The notes under the pieces are model-generated. The model did no database searches and was not told where the DNA came from. It saw only the letters and a program-made list of their open reading frames with translations. A program made the translations under genes and the position numbers. Shown piece after piece: positions 16,990-25,763 of a DNA stretch of 64,000 nucleotides (positions are counted from its first letter, which is position 1; every line of letters begins with the position of its first letter). Source of the stretch: Burkholderia sp. MS389 (GTDB lineage: Bacteria; Pseudomonadota; Gammaproteobacteria; Burkholderiales; Burkholderiaceae). The DNA is taken from positions 372,001 to 436,000 of the forward strand of contig NZ_CP045996.1 in assembly GCF_016899425.1 (NCBI RefSeq), read 5' to 3'.

Positions 16990-18749
16990 GCGAATGCTCC
17001 CTGGCCCGCTTCGACGGCAACCGGTGCCGCGATGACGGGCAGCGCGCCGTTCGCATAGAGATCGCGACACTTCACGCGCTGCAGCTTGCCGCTCGTCGTG
17101 CGCGGCAGCGAGCCGGGCTCGACGAAACACAGATCCTGCGCGGCGAAGCCGATGCGCGACGCGAGCAGCTGCTGGCACTCGGTGCGCGTTTGCGGCGTCG
17201 CGTCGACGGGCCGCGCCTCGATCGCGACGACCAGCCGCTCGGTGCCGGTTTCGGGATCGGGCAGCCCGAACGCGATGCACGTGCTCTTGCGCAGCGCGCT
17301 GTGCGACGCCAGCGCTTCCTCGATCTCGTGCGGGAAATAGTTGCTGCCGCGAATGATGATGACTTCCTTCTTGCGGCCGAGGATATGCAGCTGGCCGTCC
17401 GCGACGTAGCCGATGTCGCCCGTGCGGAACCAGCCGTCGGCCGTCAGCGGCGCGGCGATCGTGCCGTCGTCGGGGTTCAGGTAGCCGAGCATCACCGACG
17501 TGCCGCGGATCGCGACTTCGCCGACCGCGCGGTTCGCCAGCGCGTGGTCGCCGTCGTCGAGGATGCGGAACGCCATCCCGTCGATCGGCGTGCCCATCGC
17601 GAGCACCGTTTCGGTGTCCGTCTCGCGACCGTCGTTCGCGGCGGCCGGCTGCGCGTCGCGGCGCTCGATCAGCGCGCGCCGGTCGAGCGTGTCGGCGATC
17701 ACGTACGGCGCGCGGTCGACCGCGCCTTCGTGCCACGCGCGATGCATCGATACCGCGAGCGTCGATTCGGCCATCCCGTAGCACGGTTGCAGCGCCGATG
17801 CCGCCAGGCCGTACGGCGCGAACGTCGCGGCGAAATCGCGCAGCGTCGCGTCGTCGACGCGTTCGCCGCCGATGAAGATGTTGCGGCACGCGGACAGATC
17901 GACGCCGATCATCGCGGCCGCATTGAAGCGGCGCACGCAGTAGCGCAGCGCGAAGGTCGGCACCGACGTCGTCGTCGCGCGCGCCGACGCGATGCGCTTC
18001 AACCAGCCGAGCGGATTCCGGATGAAGCTGTTCGGCTGCATCATCAGCAGCGGCGCGCGGTAATGCAGGTTCGACAGCAGCGTGAGCAGCCCCATGTCGT
18101 GATAGAGCGGCAGCCACGACGCGGTGCCGTCGCCGGCCGCGATATCGAAGCGCACCGAGCCGCCGATGCCGAGCACGTTCGCGATCACGTTCTCGTGGCT
18201 GAGCACCGCGGCCTTCGGATGCGACGTCGAACCGGACGTGAGCTGCACATGATGCGGATCGCTGCCGCTCTTCGCGCTGATCAGTGCGCGCGCGCCGGCG
18301 TCGGCGGCATTCGACAGCGTCGCGAGATCGACCACGCGCGTTGAGGCCGCGGGAAACGCGTCGTCGCGCCACGCGGCGGCCTGCGCATCCGCGGCGACGA
18401 CGATGCGCGGCCGGTACAGCTCGCACGCGACGTCGATCACCTGCCGTCCGGCCGCCGCGCGCCGTGCGGGAACGGACACGGTGCAGGGCAGCGCACCCGT
18501 CATCACGCAGGCCATCATCGCGACCGCATGTTCGACCGACGCGGGCAGCGCCAGCATCACCAGATCGTTCTCGCGCACACCGAGCTCGCGCAGCGCGCCG
18601 GCCTGATGAAACACCGCTTCCGCGAAGCGCCGGTACGTGACGCCGGCTTCGTTGCCCGCATCGTCGACGAACGTCATGCGATGCATGGCGCCCGCGACGT
18701 CCTCGAGCGATTCGATCAGGCGATGAATGGTCGATGCGTACTTCGTCAC
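16986..18749 (-). CDS. fatty acyl-AMP ligase (FAAL), first gene of the leftward operon
   Basis: A 587-residue ANL enzyme of the FAAL/FadD32 group. It has the P-loop LTSGSTSHPKAAVLSHEN, SWLPLYHDMGLLTLL (the FAAL-type A4 wording), YGMAEST, TGDIGYVADGQLHILGRKKEVIIIRG and the C-terminal RTTSGKLQR with the adenylation Lys. Family knowledge: FAALs make acyl-adenylates and hand the chain to an ACP without CoA. The ACP encoded in the same operon is the obvious partner. I prefer a GTG start at 18749 because GGAGAACCC stands 5 bases upstream; an in-frame ATG at 18788 lacks a comparable site. It is the promoter-proximal gene, facing the divergent desaturase. Confidence 0.9.
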   Translation of the reverse strand: MTKYASTIHRLIESLEDVAGAMHRMTFVDDAGNEAGVTYRRFAEAVFHQAGALRELGVRENDLVMLALPASVEHAVAMMACVMTGALPCTVSVPARRAAAGRQVIDVACELYRPRIVVAADAQAAAWRDDAFPAASTRVVDLATLSNAADAGARALISAKSGSDPHHVQLTSGSTSHPKAAVLSHENVIANVLGIGGSVRFDIAAGDGTASWLPLYHDMGLLTLLSNLHYRAPLLMMQPNSFIRNPLGWLKRIASARATTTSVPTFALRYCVRRFNAAAMIGVDLSACRNIFIGGERVDDATLRDFAATFAPYGLAASALQPCYGMAESTLAVSMHRAWHEGAVDRAPYVIADTLDRRALIERRDAQPAAANDGRETDTETVLAMGTPIDGMAFRILDDGDHALANRAVGEVAIRGTSVMLGYLNPDDGTIAAPLTADGWFRTGDIGYVADGQLHILGRKKEVIIIRGSNYFPHEIEEALASHSALRKSTCIAFGLPDPETGTERLVVAIEARPVDATPQTRTECQQLLASRIGFAAQDLCFVEPGSLPRTTSGKLQRVKCRDLYANGALPVIAAPVAVEAGQGAFA

Positions 18750-18859
18750 GAGGGTTCTCCCGTTGCGGAACACGGCCGCTCGCGCCACGGTGCCGGCGGC
18801 GCCGTTCGTCGAGTGAGGTGGATTCTTGCCGGATCGATCGGCCGCGACAAACGGAATCT

Positions 18860-18874
18860 ATGCAGGCTATGCAT
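18860..18874. promoter_or_regulatory. candidate LysR-type operator (T-N11-A dyad)
   Basis: ATGCAGGCTATGCAT has perfect 5-base arms around a 5-base centre and contains T-N11-A (861 and 873), the generic LysR-type regulator box. It lies in the divergent promoter region of the cluster whose nearest regulator gene is a LysR protein. Binding is inferred, not shown. Confidence 0.4.
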
Positions 18875-18942
18875 GAGCGGAGCGCATCCACTCGGGGCAG
18901 CGCACATTCGTTATCAGCGTGAACGATGAATACGCGCTAGGT

Positions 18943-18969
18943 GACTGGTCTGTCTCATTCGACCGGTCG
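18943..18969. promoter_or_regulatory. paired GACYGGTC motifs, one within a 10-bp palindrome
   Basis: GACTGGTC at 18943-18950 and GACCGGTC at 18961-18968 are nearly identical and 18 bases apart. The second is the core of the perfect palindrome CGACCGGTCG (18960-18969). Two like half-sites at that spacing could be an operator for the divergent promoters. No regulator is assigned. Confidence 0.3.
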
Positions 18970-19128
18970 TCTAGTTCACGATGTGGTGCGCTCATGCGCA
19001 GGCGTCATGCAATGCGTTCGGAAAATTCGTTTGTCCGAAACATCGACTCACAGAAGAATTGCATCCCGGCAGCGCGCCAGCGCCGCCGCGTCATCGTGCC
19101 GGGCGGGGCCCGGCTCAAGGAGAGCGTC

Positions 19129-20124
19129 TTGTCCGTCACCTCATCGCTGGTCGCCCGAACGAAATCGGTTGCAGACATGAAGAGCCGCCCGAGCGGCGTG
19201 GTCTTCTCGCTGAAGCTGGCGGTGTACGTCGCGCTCATCGCGCACGGGATGATGTTCGCGCTGTCGGCGCTCGTGATCCTGAAGATCTTCGGCATCCTGC
19301 TGATCGGTGCGATGTATGCGCACGGCGTCGAACTGCAGCACCAGGCGCTGCATTACCAGGGGTTCCGCAGCAAGCGCCTGAACATGGTGTTCGGCGTGCT
19401 GCTCGGCATGCCGATGCTCGTGTCGTTCCACGCGTACCAGGACAGCCACCTGCGCCATCACCGGCTGCTCGGCACGCCGGAGAACAAGGAGTTCTTCGAC
19501 TACGGCGACCAGTACGGCGCGCGCCCGGTCGTCAATGTCGGGCTGTGGGCGTGGCGGCTGTCGATGGCCGCGCACTATATCCAGTTCGCGAAGAGCGTTG
19601 CGAAGCTCGTCGTGCCGGGCGCGCGCTTCGGCGACAACGCGCTCGTGTCGCGTGCGATCCGCCGCGACTACCTGCTGATGGCGGCGGCGATCGCGCTGCT
19701 GGCCGCGCTGTCGTTCGCGCTGCACTCGTGGTGCGTCGTCTGGGTGTGGGTCGTGCCGCTCGTGTGCGTCGCGGCGCCCGTGCATGCGCTGGTCGAGATG
19801 CCCGAGCACTACCGCTGCGACCTGACGAGCACCGACCCGTTCCGCAACACGAGGACGATCGAGAGCAATGCGTTCATGACATGGTTCACGAACGGCAACA
19901 ACTATCACGTCGAGCATCACATGATGCCGAACCTGCCGATCGAGCGCCTGCACGATCTGCATGGCGCGATCGCGCCGCGCATCCGCTATTACCACCGCAC
20001 GTACCGGCAGTTCTACTACGCGTTGCTGCGCGGCCGGCTGACGCCTCGCTCGGTGGACGACGATCGGGACGATCGCGAGCCCGATGCCGAAGCGGTTGCG
20101 CCGGCGTCCACGCAATCGGCATGA
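19129..20124 (+). CDS. membrane fatty acid desaturase (three-His-box type)
   Basis: A 331-residue integral membrane desaturase/hydroxylase. Histidine boxes are HGVELQHQALH, DSHLRHHRLLG and NNYHVEHHMMP, in the expected order, with hydrophobic helices before box 1 and between boxes 2 and 3. It should insert a double bond (or hydroxyl) into an acyl chain using a diiron centre, O2 and an electron donor. I prefer the TTG start at 19129 because AAGGAGAG ends 4 bases upstream; an ATG at 19177 is the alternative. It overlaps the next gene by ATGA, forming a two-gene divergent operon. In the recalled afc locus a desaturase gene occupies the equivalent position. Confidence 0.88.
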   Translation: MSVTSSLVARTKSVADMKSRPSGVVFSLKLAVYVALIAHGMMFALSALVILKIFGILLIGAMYAHGVELQHQALHYQGFRSKRLNMVFGVLLGMPMLVSFHAYQDSHLRHHRLLGTPENKEFFDYGDQYGARPVVNVGLWAWRLSMAAHYIQFAKSVAKLVVPGARFGDNALVSRAIRRDYLLMAAAIALLAALSFALHSWCVVWVWVVPLVCVAAPVHALVEMPEHYRCDLTSTDPFRNTRTIESNAFMTWFTNGNNYHVEHHMMPNLPIERLHDLHGAIAPRIRYYHRTYRQFYYALLRGRLTPRSVDDDRDDREPDAEAVAPASTQSA

Positions 20125-21005
20125 CTACCGCTGCCGACTATCTTGGGACGACGATGCTCTATCCGGAACTGTTCAGATCGCTCGAAGCGGTTCGCTGGGA
20201 CATGGAGAAGGACATTCCGTGGAACCGGTTCGATGCCGCGTTGCTCACCGACGAGCAGGCCGAGACGATCAGGATGAACGCGATCACCGAATGGTCGGCG
20301 CTGCCCGCGACGGAAATGTTCCTGCGCGACAACCGGCACGACAGCGACTTCTCCGCGTTCATGAGCGTGTGGTTCTTCGAGGAGCAGAAGCATTCGCTCG
20401 TGCTGATGGAATACCTGCGCCGCTTCAAGCCGGAGATGGTGCCGACCGAAGCGGAACTGCACGCGGTGCGCTTCCAGTTCGATCCGGCGCCGCCGCTCGA
20501 GACGCTGATGCTGCACTTCTGCGGCGAAATCCGCCTGAACCACTGGTACCGCTGCGCGGCCGATTGGCACACCGAGCCCGTCATCAAGCAGATTTACGAA
20601 ACGATTTCGCGCGACGAAGCGCGTCACGGCGGCGCGTACCTGCGCTATATGAAGAAAGCGCTGAACAACTGCGGCGACGTCGCCCGCGCCGCATTCGCGA
20701 AGATCGGCGTGCTGATGGCGTCGGCGCGCCGCACCGAGAAGCCGCTGCACCCGACCAACCTGCACGTGAACCAGGCGCTGTTCCCGCGCGACACCGTGCA
20801 GTCGCGCCTGCCCGATCCGGAATGGCTCGAGCGCTGGCTCGACGAGCAGATCCGTTTCGACGGCGAGTGGGAGAAGAAGGTCGTCGAGCGGATCCTGCAC
20901 AACCTGTCGATCCTGTTCGAGCGCACGTTCGCGACCGCGCAGGAACTGAACCGCTATCGCCGCGAAGTGACCGCGCGGACGAATGGCGCGTTGGGCCGCC
21001 CGTAG
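20121..21005 (+). CDS. soluble ferritin-like diiron protein (acyl-ACP desaturase/oxygenase-like)
   Basis: A 294-residue soluble helical protein. The first half-site is MNAITEWSALPATEMF with FFEEQKHSLVLMEYL (ExxH); the second is LMLHFCGEIRLNHWYR with SRDEARHGGAYLRYM (ExxH). The set of four carboxylates and two His matches carboxylate-bridged diiron enzymes such as acyl-ACP desaturase. Together with the membrane desaturase encoded just upstream (ATGA overlap) it probably oxidises the acyl chain of the cluster product at a second site. A longer continuous frame upstream reads through the desaturase gene in another frame and is not meaningful. Confidence 0.85.
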   Translation: MTTAADYLGTTMLYPELFRSLEAVRWDMEKDIPWNRFDAALLTDEQAETIRMNAITEWSALPATEMFLRDNRHDSDFSAFMSVWFFEEQKHSLVLMEYLRRFKPEMVPTEAELHAVRFQFDPAPPLETLMLHFCGEIRLNHWYRCAADWHTEPVIKQIYETISRDEARHGGAYLRYMKKALNNCGDVARAAFAKIGVLMASARRTEKPLHPTNLHVNQALFPRDTVQSRLPDPEWLERWLDEQIRFDGEWEKKVVERILHNLSILFERTFATAQELNRYRREVTARTNGALGRP

Positions 21006-21624
21006 CGGATCGATACAGGCAGCCCGTCGCGCGGTGCGGGCCGAAATCCCGCCGACATCCGAACGCCATGCGGCCGAACGGCGCTACCGGCAGGCGAATT
21101 AATCATTCCAGACATAATCGGCGCATCAGTTGCTTGAAATTGCATGGCAGCTTTGAAATTCATTCGTTTAGCATATTTATGTAAACACGGAATTCCGGAT
21201 TTAGATGGCATTTTCGTGTATGTTACCGACCGGTTGTCTTTCGCAGTCCGGGAAAATAAATTTAAAAGTTGGCCGATTGAAATTGAATTGTAGGAATCGG
21301 ATGATGCATCTGATTGTGCGACGAGATCGACGTGATAGCGTCGAATTCTGGCGGTAATCCTCTGTTTTTTAAGGAGTTTGTCGACTATTTGAAGTGCTGG
21401 ATTCGTTCTCATATTAATTTACAAAATCACTACCTGGATAATGTTCATGTAAGGATATCATTGCGATCAAAATCGATAGATAAATACAAGTGTCACGATT
21501 GAAAATAAGAATGATGTGCATCCATGCTTCAATATAAAATCGTTTCCGAATCCAAATGGGAGAGACGATTCAGGGAGACGAACGGCGACTTATCGGTCGA
21601 TGGGTGCAACTTTGAGGCGGCGGT
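21006..21624. other. AT-rich intergenic region before the LysR gene
   Basis: These 619 bases are visibly AT-rich (long A/T runs around 21160-21500) in contrast to the surrounding coding DNA. No coding frame with a ribosome site or family resemblance was seen. The region should hold the regulator's promoter; AT-rich upstream DNA is typical of H-NS-bound accessory regulators. Confidence 0.6.
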
Positions 21625-22614
21625 ATGGCTAATGTGAGATTGGCAAAGCGATTGAGAAGTCTGCCTTCGCTGGATTTCCTGAGAGGCTTCGAATGCGCGG
21701 CGCGCCATTTGAGCTTCACGCGGGCGGGGCAGGAACTGAACGTCACGCAATCGGCCGTGAGTCGGCAGGTCAAGGCGCTCGAAGAGCAGCTCCGGATCGA
21801 GCTGTTCCATCGGCACATTCGTTCGTTGACGCTGACCGACAAGGGGCGCGAGCTGTACGACGCGATCTCGTTCGCGTTGTCCGACCTGGAATCGGTGGTC
21901 GGTAAGCTGTCGTCGAGTGTCGGCCAGCGCGCCATCTCGTTGTCGACCACCGTCTCGTTCGCCGCGCTGTGGCTGATTCCACGCCTCGGTTCGTTTCGCG
22001 CCAGCTATCCGGACATCGACGTGCGCGTGTCGGCCACGAGCGAAATCGAAGATCTCAAACGCAAACGTTTGCACCTGGCCGTGCGCTATGCAGGCCCGTA
22101 TACGTCGACCGACGATACGGACGTGCTGTTTCGCGAGCGTGTCGTCGCGGTGTGCAGCCCGAGCCTGGTGGCGGCGGGCGACGCCGCGTCGATGAAGCCG
22201 GCCGACCTCGACAAGCACGTGCTGCTGCATCTCGACGACCCGCGCGGCGAATGGCCGTGGCACGGCTGGAGCCATTTGCTGAAGGCGCTCGGCGTGCCGC
22301 GGCTGCGGCCGGTCGGCGCGCTGCACTTCAGCCAGTACGATCAACTGGTCCAGGCCGCGGTCGACGGCCACGGTATCGCGATCGGCAGGCGGCCCCTCGT
22401 CGACGGGCTGTTGAAGCAGGGGCGGCTCGTCGAGCTGTTCCCGCACTGCACCGTTGCATCGGGCAGCTACGTGCTCGTGCAGAACCCCGATGCGTGCAAC
22501 GAATTCGATATCGCGGTGCTGACCAACTGGTTGCTCGAACAAGCGTGTCATTCGCTCGAGGAGGAGCCGGGCATCGCCGGCAGCAACGTGCTGCCGATGT
22601 ACCGCGTCGGATAG
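21625..22614 (+). CDS. shvR: LysR-family transcriptional regulator (ShvR-like by context)
   Basis: A 329-residue LysR regulator. The N-terminal winged helix-turn-helix is clear (FECAARHLSFTRAGQELN, TQSAVSRQVKALEEQL, LFHRHIRSLTLTDKG), then a linker helix and a two-lobe effector domain (SLSTTVSFAALWLIPRL to about 300). The wording around FLRGFECAARHLSFTRAG places it in the GcvA-like subgroup. It lies just beyond the desaturase/diiron operon, the position of ShvR in the B. cenocepacia afc locus as I recall it; the symbol rests on that context. It probably controls the divergent lipid operons and perhaps itself. Confidence 0.8.
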   Translation: MANVRLAKRLRSLPSLDFLRGFECAARHLSFTRAGQELNVTQSAVSRQVKALEEQLRIELFHRHIRSLTLTDKGRELYDAISFALSDLESVVGKLSSSVGQRAISLSTTVSFAALWLIPRLGSFRASYPDIDVRVSATSEIEDLKRKRLHLAVRYAGPYTSTDDTDVLFRERVVAVCSPSLVAAGDAASMKPADLDKHVLLHLDDPRGEWPWHGWSHLLKALGVPRLRPVGALHFSQYDQLVQAAVDGHGIAIGRRPLVDGLLKQGRLVELFPHCTVASGSYVLVQNPDACNEFDIAVLTNWLLEQACHSLEEEPGIAGSNVLPMYRVG

Positions 22615-22756
22615 CGCGGCGAATACGTCGTGCGCGGCGTCATGCACGACGCCTGCAACCTGTGCGATGATGCGCCGCTTCGCGTTCGTCGCAGAACGCC
22701 GCCGACTGCGGCACCCGTTTCCGGGCCATCGCCGCGTCCTCACATCCGGAGACAGC

Positions 22757-23581
22757 ATGCCCGCACACACTATTCATGGCAGTACCCTGCACTACCTCGA
22801 TCACGGCGCCGGTTTTCCGGTGCTGCTCGGGCACAGCTATCTGTGGGACGCGACGATGTGGGCGCCGCAAATCGACGCACTGTCGCGCCGGTATCGCGTG
22901 ATCGTGCCGGATCTGTGGGGGCATGGCGAATCGGGCGCGCTGCCGGACGGCACGCACACGCTCGACGATCTCGCCGCGCACGCCAGCGCGCTGCTCGACG
23001 CGCTGGAGATCGAACAGTGCGCGATCGTCGGGCTCAGCGTCGGCGGCATGTGGGGCGCGCGGCTCGCGTTGCGCGAGCCGCAGCGCGTGCGCTCGCTCGT
23101 GATCATGGATGCGTCGCTCGAGGCCGAACCCGATGCGACGCGCGCCCGCTACTTCGGGATGCTCGACGCGATCGAGACAGCGGGCCGCGTCGCGCCGCCG
23201 CTGCTCGACGCGATCGTGCCGCTGTTCTTCCGGCCGGACGTCAATCTCGACGACCCGGTGCCGACGGCGTTTCGCGATGCGCTCGCGAACCTGCCGGCCG
23301 ACCGGCTGCGGCAATCGATCGCGCCGCTCGGCCGGCTGATTTTCGGCCGGCCCGACACACTTGCGACACTCGCCGACCTCGATGCCGCACGCACGCTGCT
23401 GATGTGCGGCGCGGGCGACATGGCGCGCCCGCCGTCGGAAACCGTGAAGATGGCGAGCGTGATCGGTTGCGCGCATGCGCTGGTGCCCGACGCCGGCCAT
23501 ATCTCGAACCTGGAAAATCCGGCGTTCGTCACGCGCACGCTGCTCGACTGGTTCGACGCGCAGTCACTGCCGTCGAACTGA
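22757..23581 (+). CDS. alpha/beta hydrolase
   Basis: A 274-residue alpha/beta hydrolase. The nucleophile elbow is VGLSVGGMWG with Ser94, the oxyanion strand PVLLGHSYLWDATMW precedes it, the acid lies in the CGAGDM region and the catalytic His248 is in DAGHISNLENP. VIVPDLWGHGES is typical of the esterase/haloperoxidase-like branch. No signal peptide. The start at 22757 is preceded by GGAGA at 22748; a longer in-frame start at 22667 has none. It lies downstream of the LysR gene on the same strand (142-base gap) and may act on esters or lactones related to the cluster, or be unrelated. Confidence 0.85.
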   Translation: MPAHTIHGSTLHYLDHGAGFPVLLGHSYLWDATMWAPQIDALSRRYRVIVPDLWGHGESGALPDGTHTLDDLAAHASALLDALEIEQCAIVGLSVGGMWGARLALREPQRVRSLVIMDASLEAEPDATRARYFGMLDAIETAGRVAPPLLDAIVPLFFRPDVNLDDPVPTAFRDALANLPADRLRQSIAPLGRLIFGRPDTLATLADLDAARTLLMCGAGDMARPPSETVKMASVIGCAHALVPDAGHISNLENPAFVTRTLLDWFDAQSLPSN

Positions 23582-23607
23582 CGATCGCGCGAACGGCGAC
23601 GCCCGCG
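23581..23607 (+). repeat. 27-bp intergenic repeat, copy 1
   Basis: A 27-base sequence beginning ACGATCGCGCGAACGGCGAC at the stop of the hydrolase gene occurs identically, in the same orientation, at 44928-44954. It contains the small dyad GGCGACGCC. Both copies lie at gene ends. Confidence 0.75.
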
Positions 23608-24713
23608 TGCTCGGCGCCGCGCAGATCGGTTTTTCCGGTGGCGAGCCGCCGCAGCGCAGCGGTCGGACGGGCATGGGCGGCTGCCGGGTTTCTAGCGATC
23701 CTGATTGCGTGGGCGTGGGCGTGAGCGCCGCCCTCGGGTCGCGCGGCCGAATGGTTGCGATCGACCACCGATCTTCCGGAATACTACCGATTCGGTTGGA
23801 CATTGGGGTTGCCTGTCGACACACGAAAATCTGCAGTACGAACGAAAGTTTAAAACGCACCGGGCGGGGTCGCCCGCAACCGTTTCCTCCTTTCCTGACC
23901 CGGGCCGGCGGTGCGGGCAGGGCAACGCGCATATCGCACGCGCCGCATTCGACCGACGCGAACGCCCATCAAAACGAGTCGATCCGAATTCGATGAGCGC
24001 GCGCCGGACGAACTGCCCTATGACGGATCCATACCGACAAGTCCGACAAACGGCATAGGATCCGGCACGCGAACGAATCGTCCCGTGTAATTGATCGTAA
24101 TCGCATGTAATCCTTGGTCATACCGTGTGATCCCGTGTATCGCCCATAGGTTTCGGTCTCTTCAACGACAAACGTTTGCGTGCCGCTATACCGAAAGATT
24201 CGACGATGGAGCCGGTATTTCATTACCGATCCGAGGTCACGCACGATCTGAATTTTCCTTAAATGCCTGGCCAAAATCCCGGGATGACGTTTGCGCGAAA
24301 TCGCCGGTTTCACCCGCCCTGAGCGACATTCGACCATGCTGCCTGAACGGCTCTCACCAGCGCCCACGCGGGGTCGCCGCGATGCGGCCCGTTCGCCCAT
24401 TGCGGCGGCGGCACTCGAAAAAGACGGCTCATTCGATCGATTTCGGTTTCTCTTCATTACCGGTGATTTCCCCCGCCTGCGTTATCGCGATTTATATTTC
24501 CTGGCATTGATGCACGTCAATTTTCAATGAAATGGCGTGATCGTATTTCCACCAAAATTGATGAATTTCAATAAATAGGTCCATATCATTGGCTTGATTG
24601 AATCCGACAACAACACGGCGAAAACAGACATTGACAAATCGGCGGGCGAGGAGCGCCCCTTATGATGCGGCGCAGAAAACAACAAATGTAAGAAATTGTT
24701 AAAGGGCCGCAGG
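23582..24713. other. 1.1 kb gene-free spacer between lipid and polysaccharide loci
   Basis: No frame here has a ribosome site plus family resemblance; the longer ones (for example a basic 162-residue leftward frame near 24.0-24.5 kb) look like chance. GC content falls noticeably toward 24.5-24.7 kb, before the AraC-type gene. A GC hairpin CGGGCG/CGCCCG with loop GGGT lies at 23861-23876. The spacer marks the junction of two functional modules. Confidence 0.6.
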
Positions 24714-25763
24714 ATGCAAACAGTGCCGAATCATTCATCGACGGGGTCAAGCGTGAATCGGGGAAGAGGCGCCGGCAACGAACATCAACGGGCAAGCGTA
24801 ATCGTCCTGTTGCTCGAGGGTTTTTCGATTATGCAGATGGGCAAGCTGGCCGCCGTTTTCGAACTGGCGAATCAGCTCGGACGGGTCGATGGCGCATTCG
24901 TCGACCGTTACGAATTGCGCCTGTATTCCGTGCATGGCGGCCCGGTTCGTTCGTCGTCGGGCGTCGGCATCTGGACGGAAGCGGCGCGCACACTCGAAGC
25001 CAGCAGGGTGCACGCGATGTTCGTGTTGAGCGGTCAAGGCGGGACCGACGAGCTCGACGAACAGTTTATTGCGTGGGTCCGGCATGTCCATCAGCGGGCG
25101 CGGGTCGTGCGCGGCAGCCATGGCGGCCGGAGATTGCTGACGCAGATTCGCCTGGGGCAGAAGGAGATAGAGAGGGCAGCGTCGGGAACGGACGGCGGCG
25201 CGTCGGACGATGAAGCCGCCGGCGACGAAGACGACGGGCCTTTCTCCGATGCGTTGTCGATCGTCCGGGTGGACATGGGTTACGAAATCGCGCAGGAAAT
25301 CGTGATGTGCATGGTGTCCGGCGCGAACCGCAAACTGACCGACGTGTTGTTCGGTGCACGCGTCGCCCGTGCGAGCACGCTGATCCGGATGGCTGCGCAT
25401 CATCTGCGGGTCAATAGCGAGAACCGCATTTCGATCGCCGATGCCGCGCAGGCCGCCGCGATGAGCGAGCGCAATTTCTTGCGGCGCTTCAAGAACGAAA
25501 TCGGTGTCACGCCTACCGAGTTCGTGCTGAGGATACGCCTCGAAAAGGCATGCCGCATGCTGATCGAGACGGATCTTCCGGCGGACAAGGTCGCGCGGCG
25601 CACCGGCCTCGGCAGCGGCGACCGGATGGCAAAACTGTTTCGCCAGCACTTGCAGACATCGCCGACCGAATTTCGGGCGGCTGCACGAAAAGACAGTGAC
25701 GCATCGACGGACACGCTGTACGCGTCGGATTTGGGCGACTGGATGAGCGGCGCATCGTCCTAG
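24714..25763 (+). CDS. AraC-family regulator with GlxA-type (DJ-1/PfpI-like) N-terminal domain
   Basis: A 349-residue regulator. Residues about 25-190 (ASVIVLLLEGFSIMQMGKLAAVFELAN, LYSVHGGPVRSSSGVGIWTE, MFVLSGQGG) follow the class I amidotransferase-like fold of GlxA regulators. Residues about 235-330 carry two AraC helix-turn-helices (ISIADAAQAAAMSERNFLRRFKNEIGVTPTEFV; PADKVARRTGLGSGDRMAKLFRQHL). An acidic, probably disordered insert rich in Asp/Glu/Gly lies near 165-180 between the domains. It precedes the exopolysaccharide operon by 730 bases on the same strand and is its likely regulator. I use ATG 24714; a TTG six codons earlier is possible. Confidence 0.85.
   Translation: MQTVPNHSSTGSSVNRGRGAGNEHQRASVIVLLLEGFSIMQMGKLAAVFELANQLGRVDGAFVDRYELRLYSVHGGPVRSSSGVGIWTEAARTLEASRVHAMFVLSGQGGTDELDEQFIAWVRHVHQRARVVRGSHGGRRLLTQIRLGQKEIERAASGTDGGASDDEAAGDEDDGPFSDALSIVRVDMGYEIAQEIVMCMVSGANRKLTDVLFGARVARASTLIRMAAHHLRVNSENRISIADAAQAAAMSERNFLRRFKNEIGVTPTEFVLRIRLEKACRMLIETDLPADKVARRTGLGSGDRMAKLFRQHLQTSPTEFRAAARKDSDASTDTLYASDLGDWMSGASS

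Larger units (their letters stand above)
18750..19128. promoter_or_regulatory. divergent promoter region of the lipid locus
   Basis: This 379-base gap separates the leftward ligase operon from the rightward desaturase pair, so both promoters must lie here. It is less GC-rich than the coding DNA on either side. It contains the dyad ATGCAGGCTATGCAT (18860-18874) and a CGACCGGTCG palindrome (18960-18969), listed separately. Reading frames across it are shadows with no ribosome site. I could not place a convincing -35/-10 pair by eye. Confidence 0.7.

Noticed and set aside
16279-18891. A continuous 870-residue leftward frame ending in the ABC ATPase
   Set aside because: Its first two thirds lie out of frame over the fatty acyl-AMP ligase and are Arg-rich without motifs. 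Only the last 236 residues are the ATPase.
18981-21005. A continuous 674-residue rightward frame
   Set aside because: It reads through the desaturase gene in another frame (Arg/Ala-rich, no motifs) before becoming the diiron protein. The real start is ATG 20121, overlapping the desaturase stop.
23969-24457. A 162-residue leftward frame in the spacer
   Set aside because: Basic, patternless sequence without ribosome site; composition unlike the neighbouring proteins.
24631-24666. TTGACA and TATGAT upstream of the AraC-type gene as a sigma-70 promoter
   Set aside because: Spacing is 24 bases, well beyond the usual 16-18, so the pair is probably chance.
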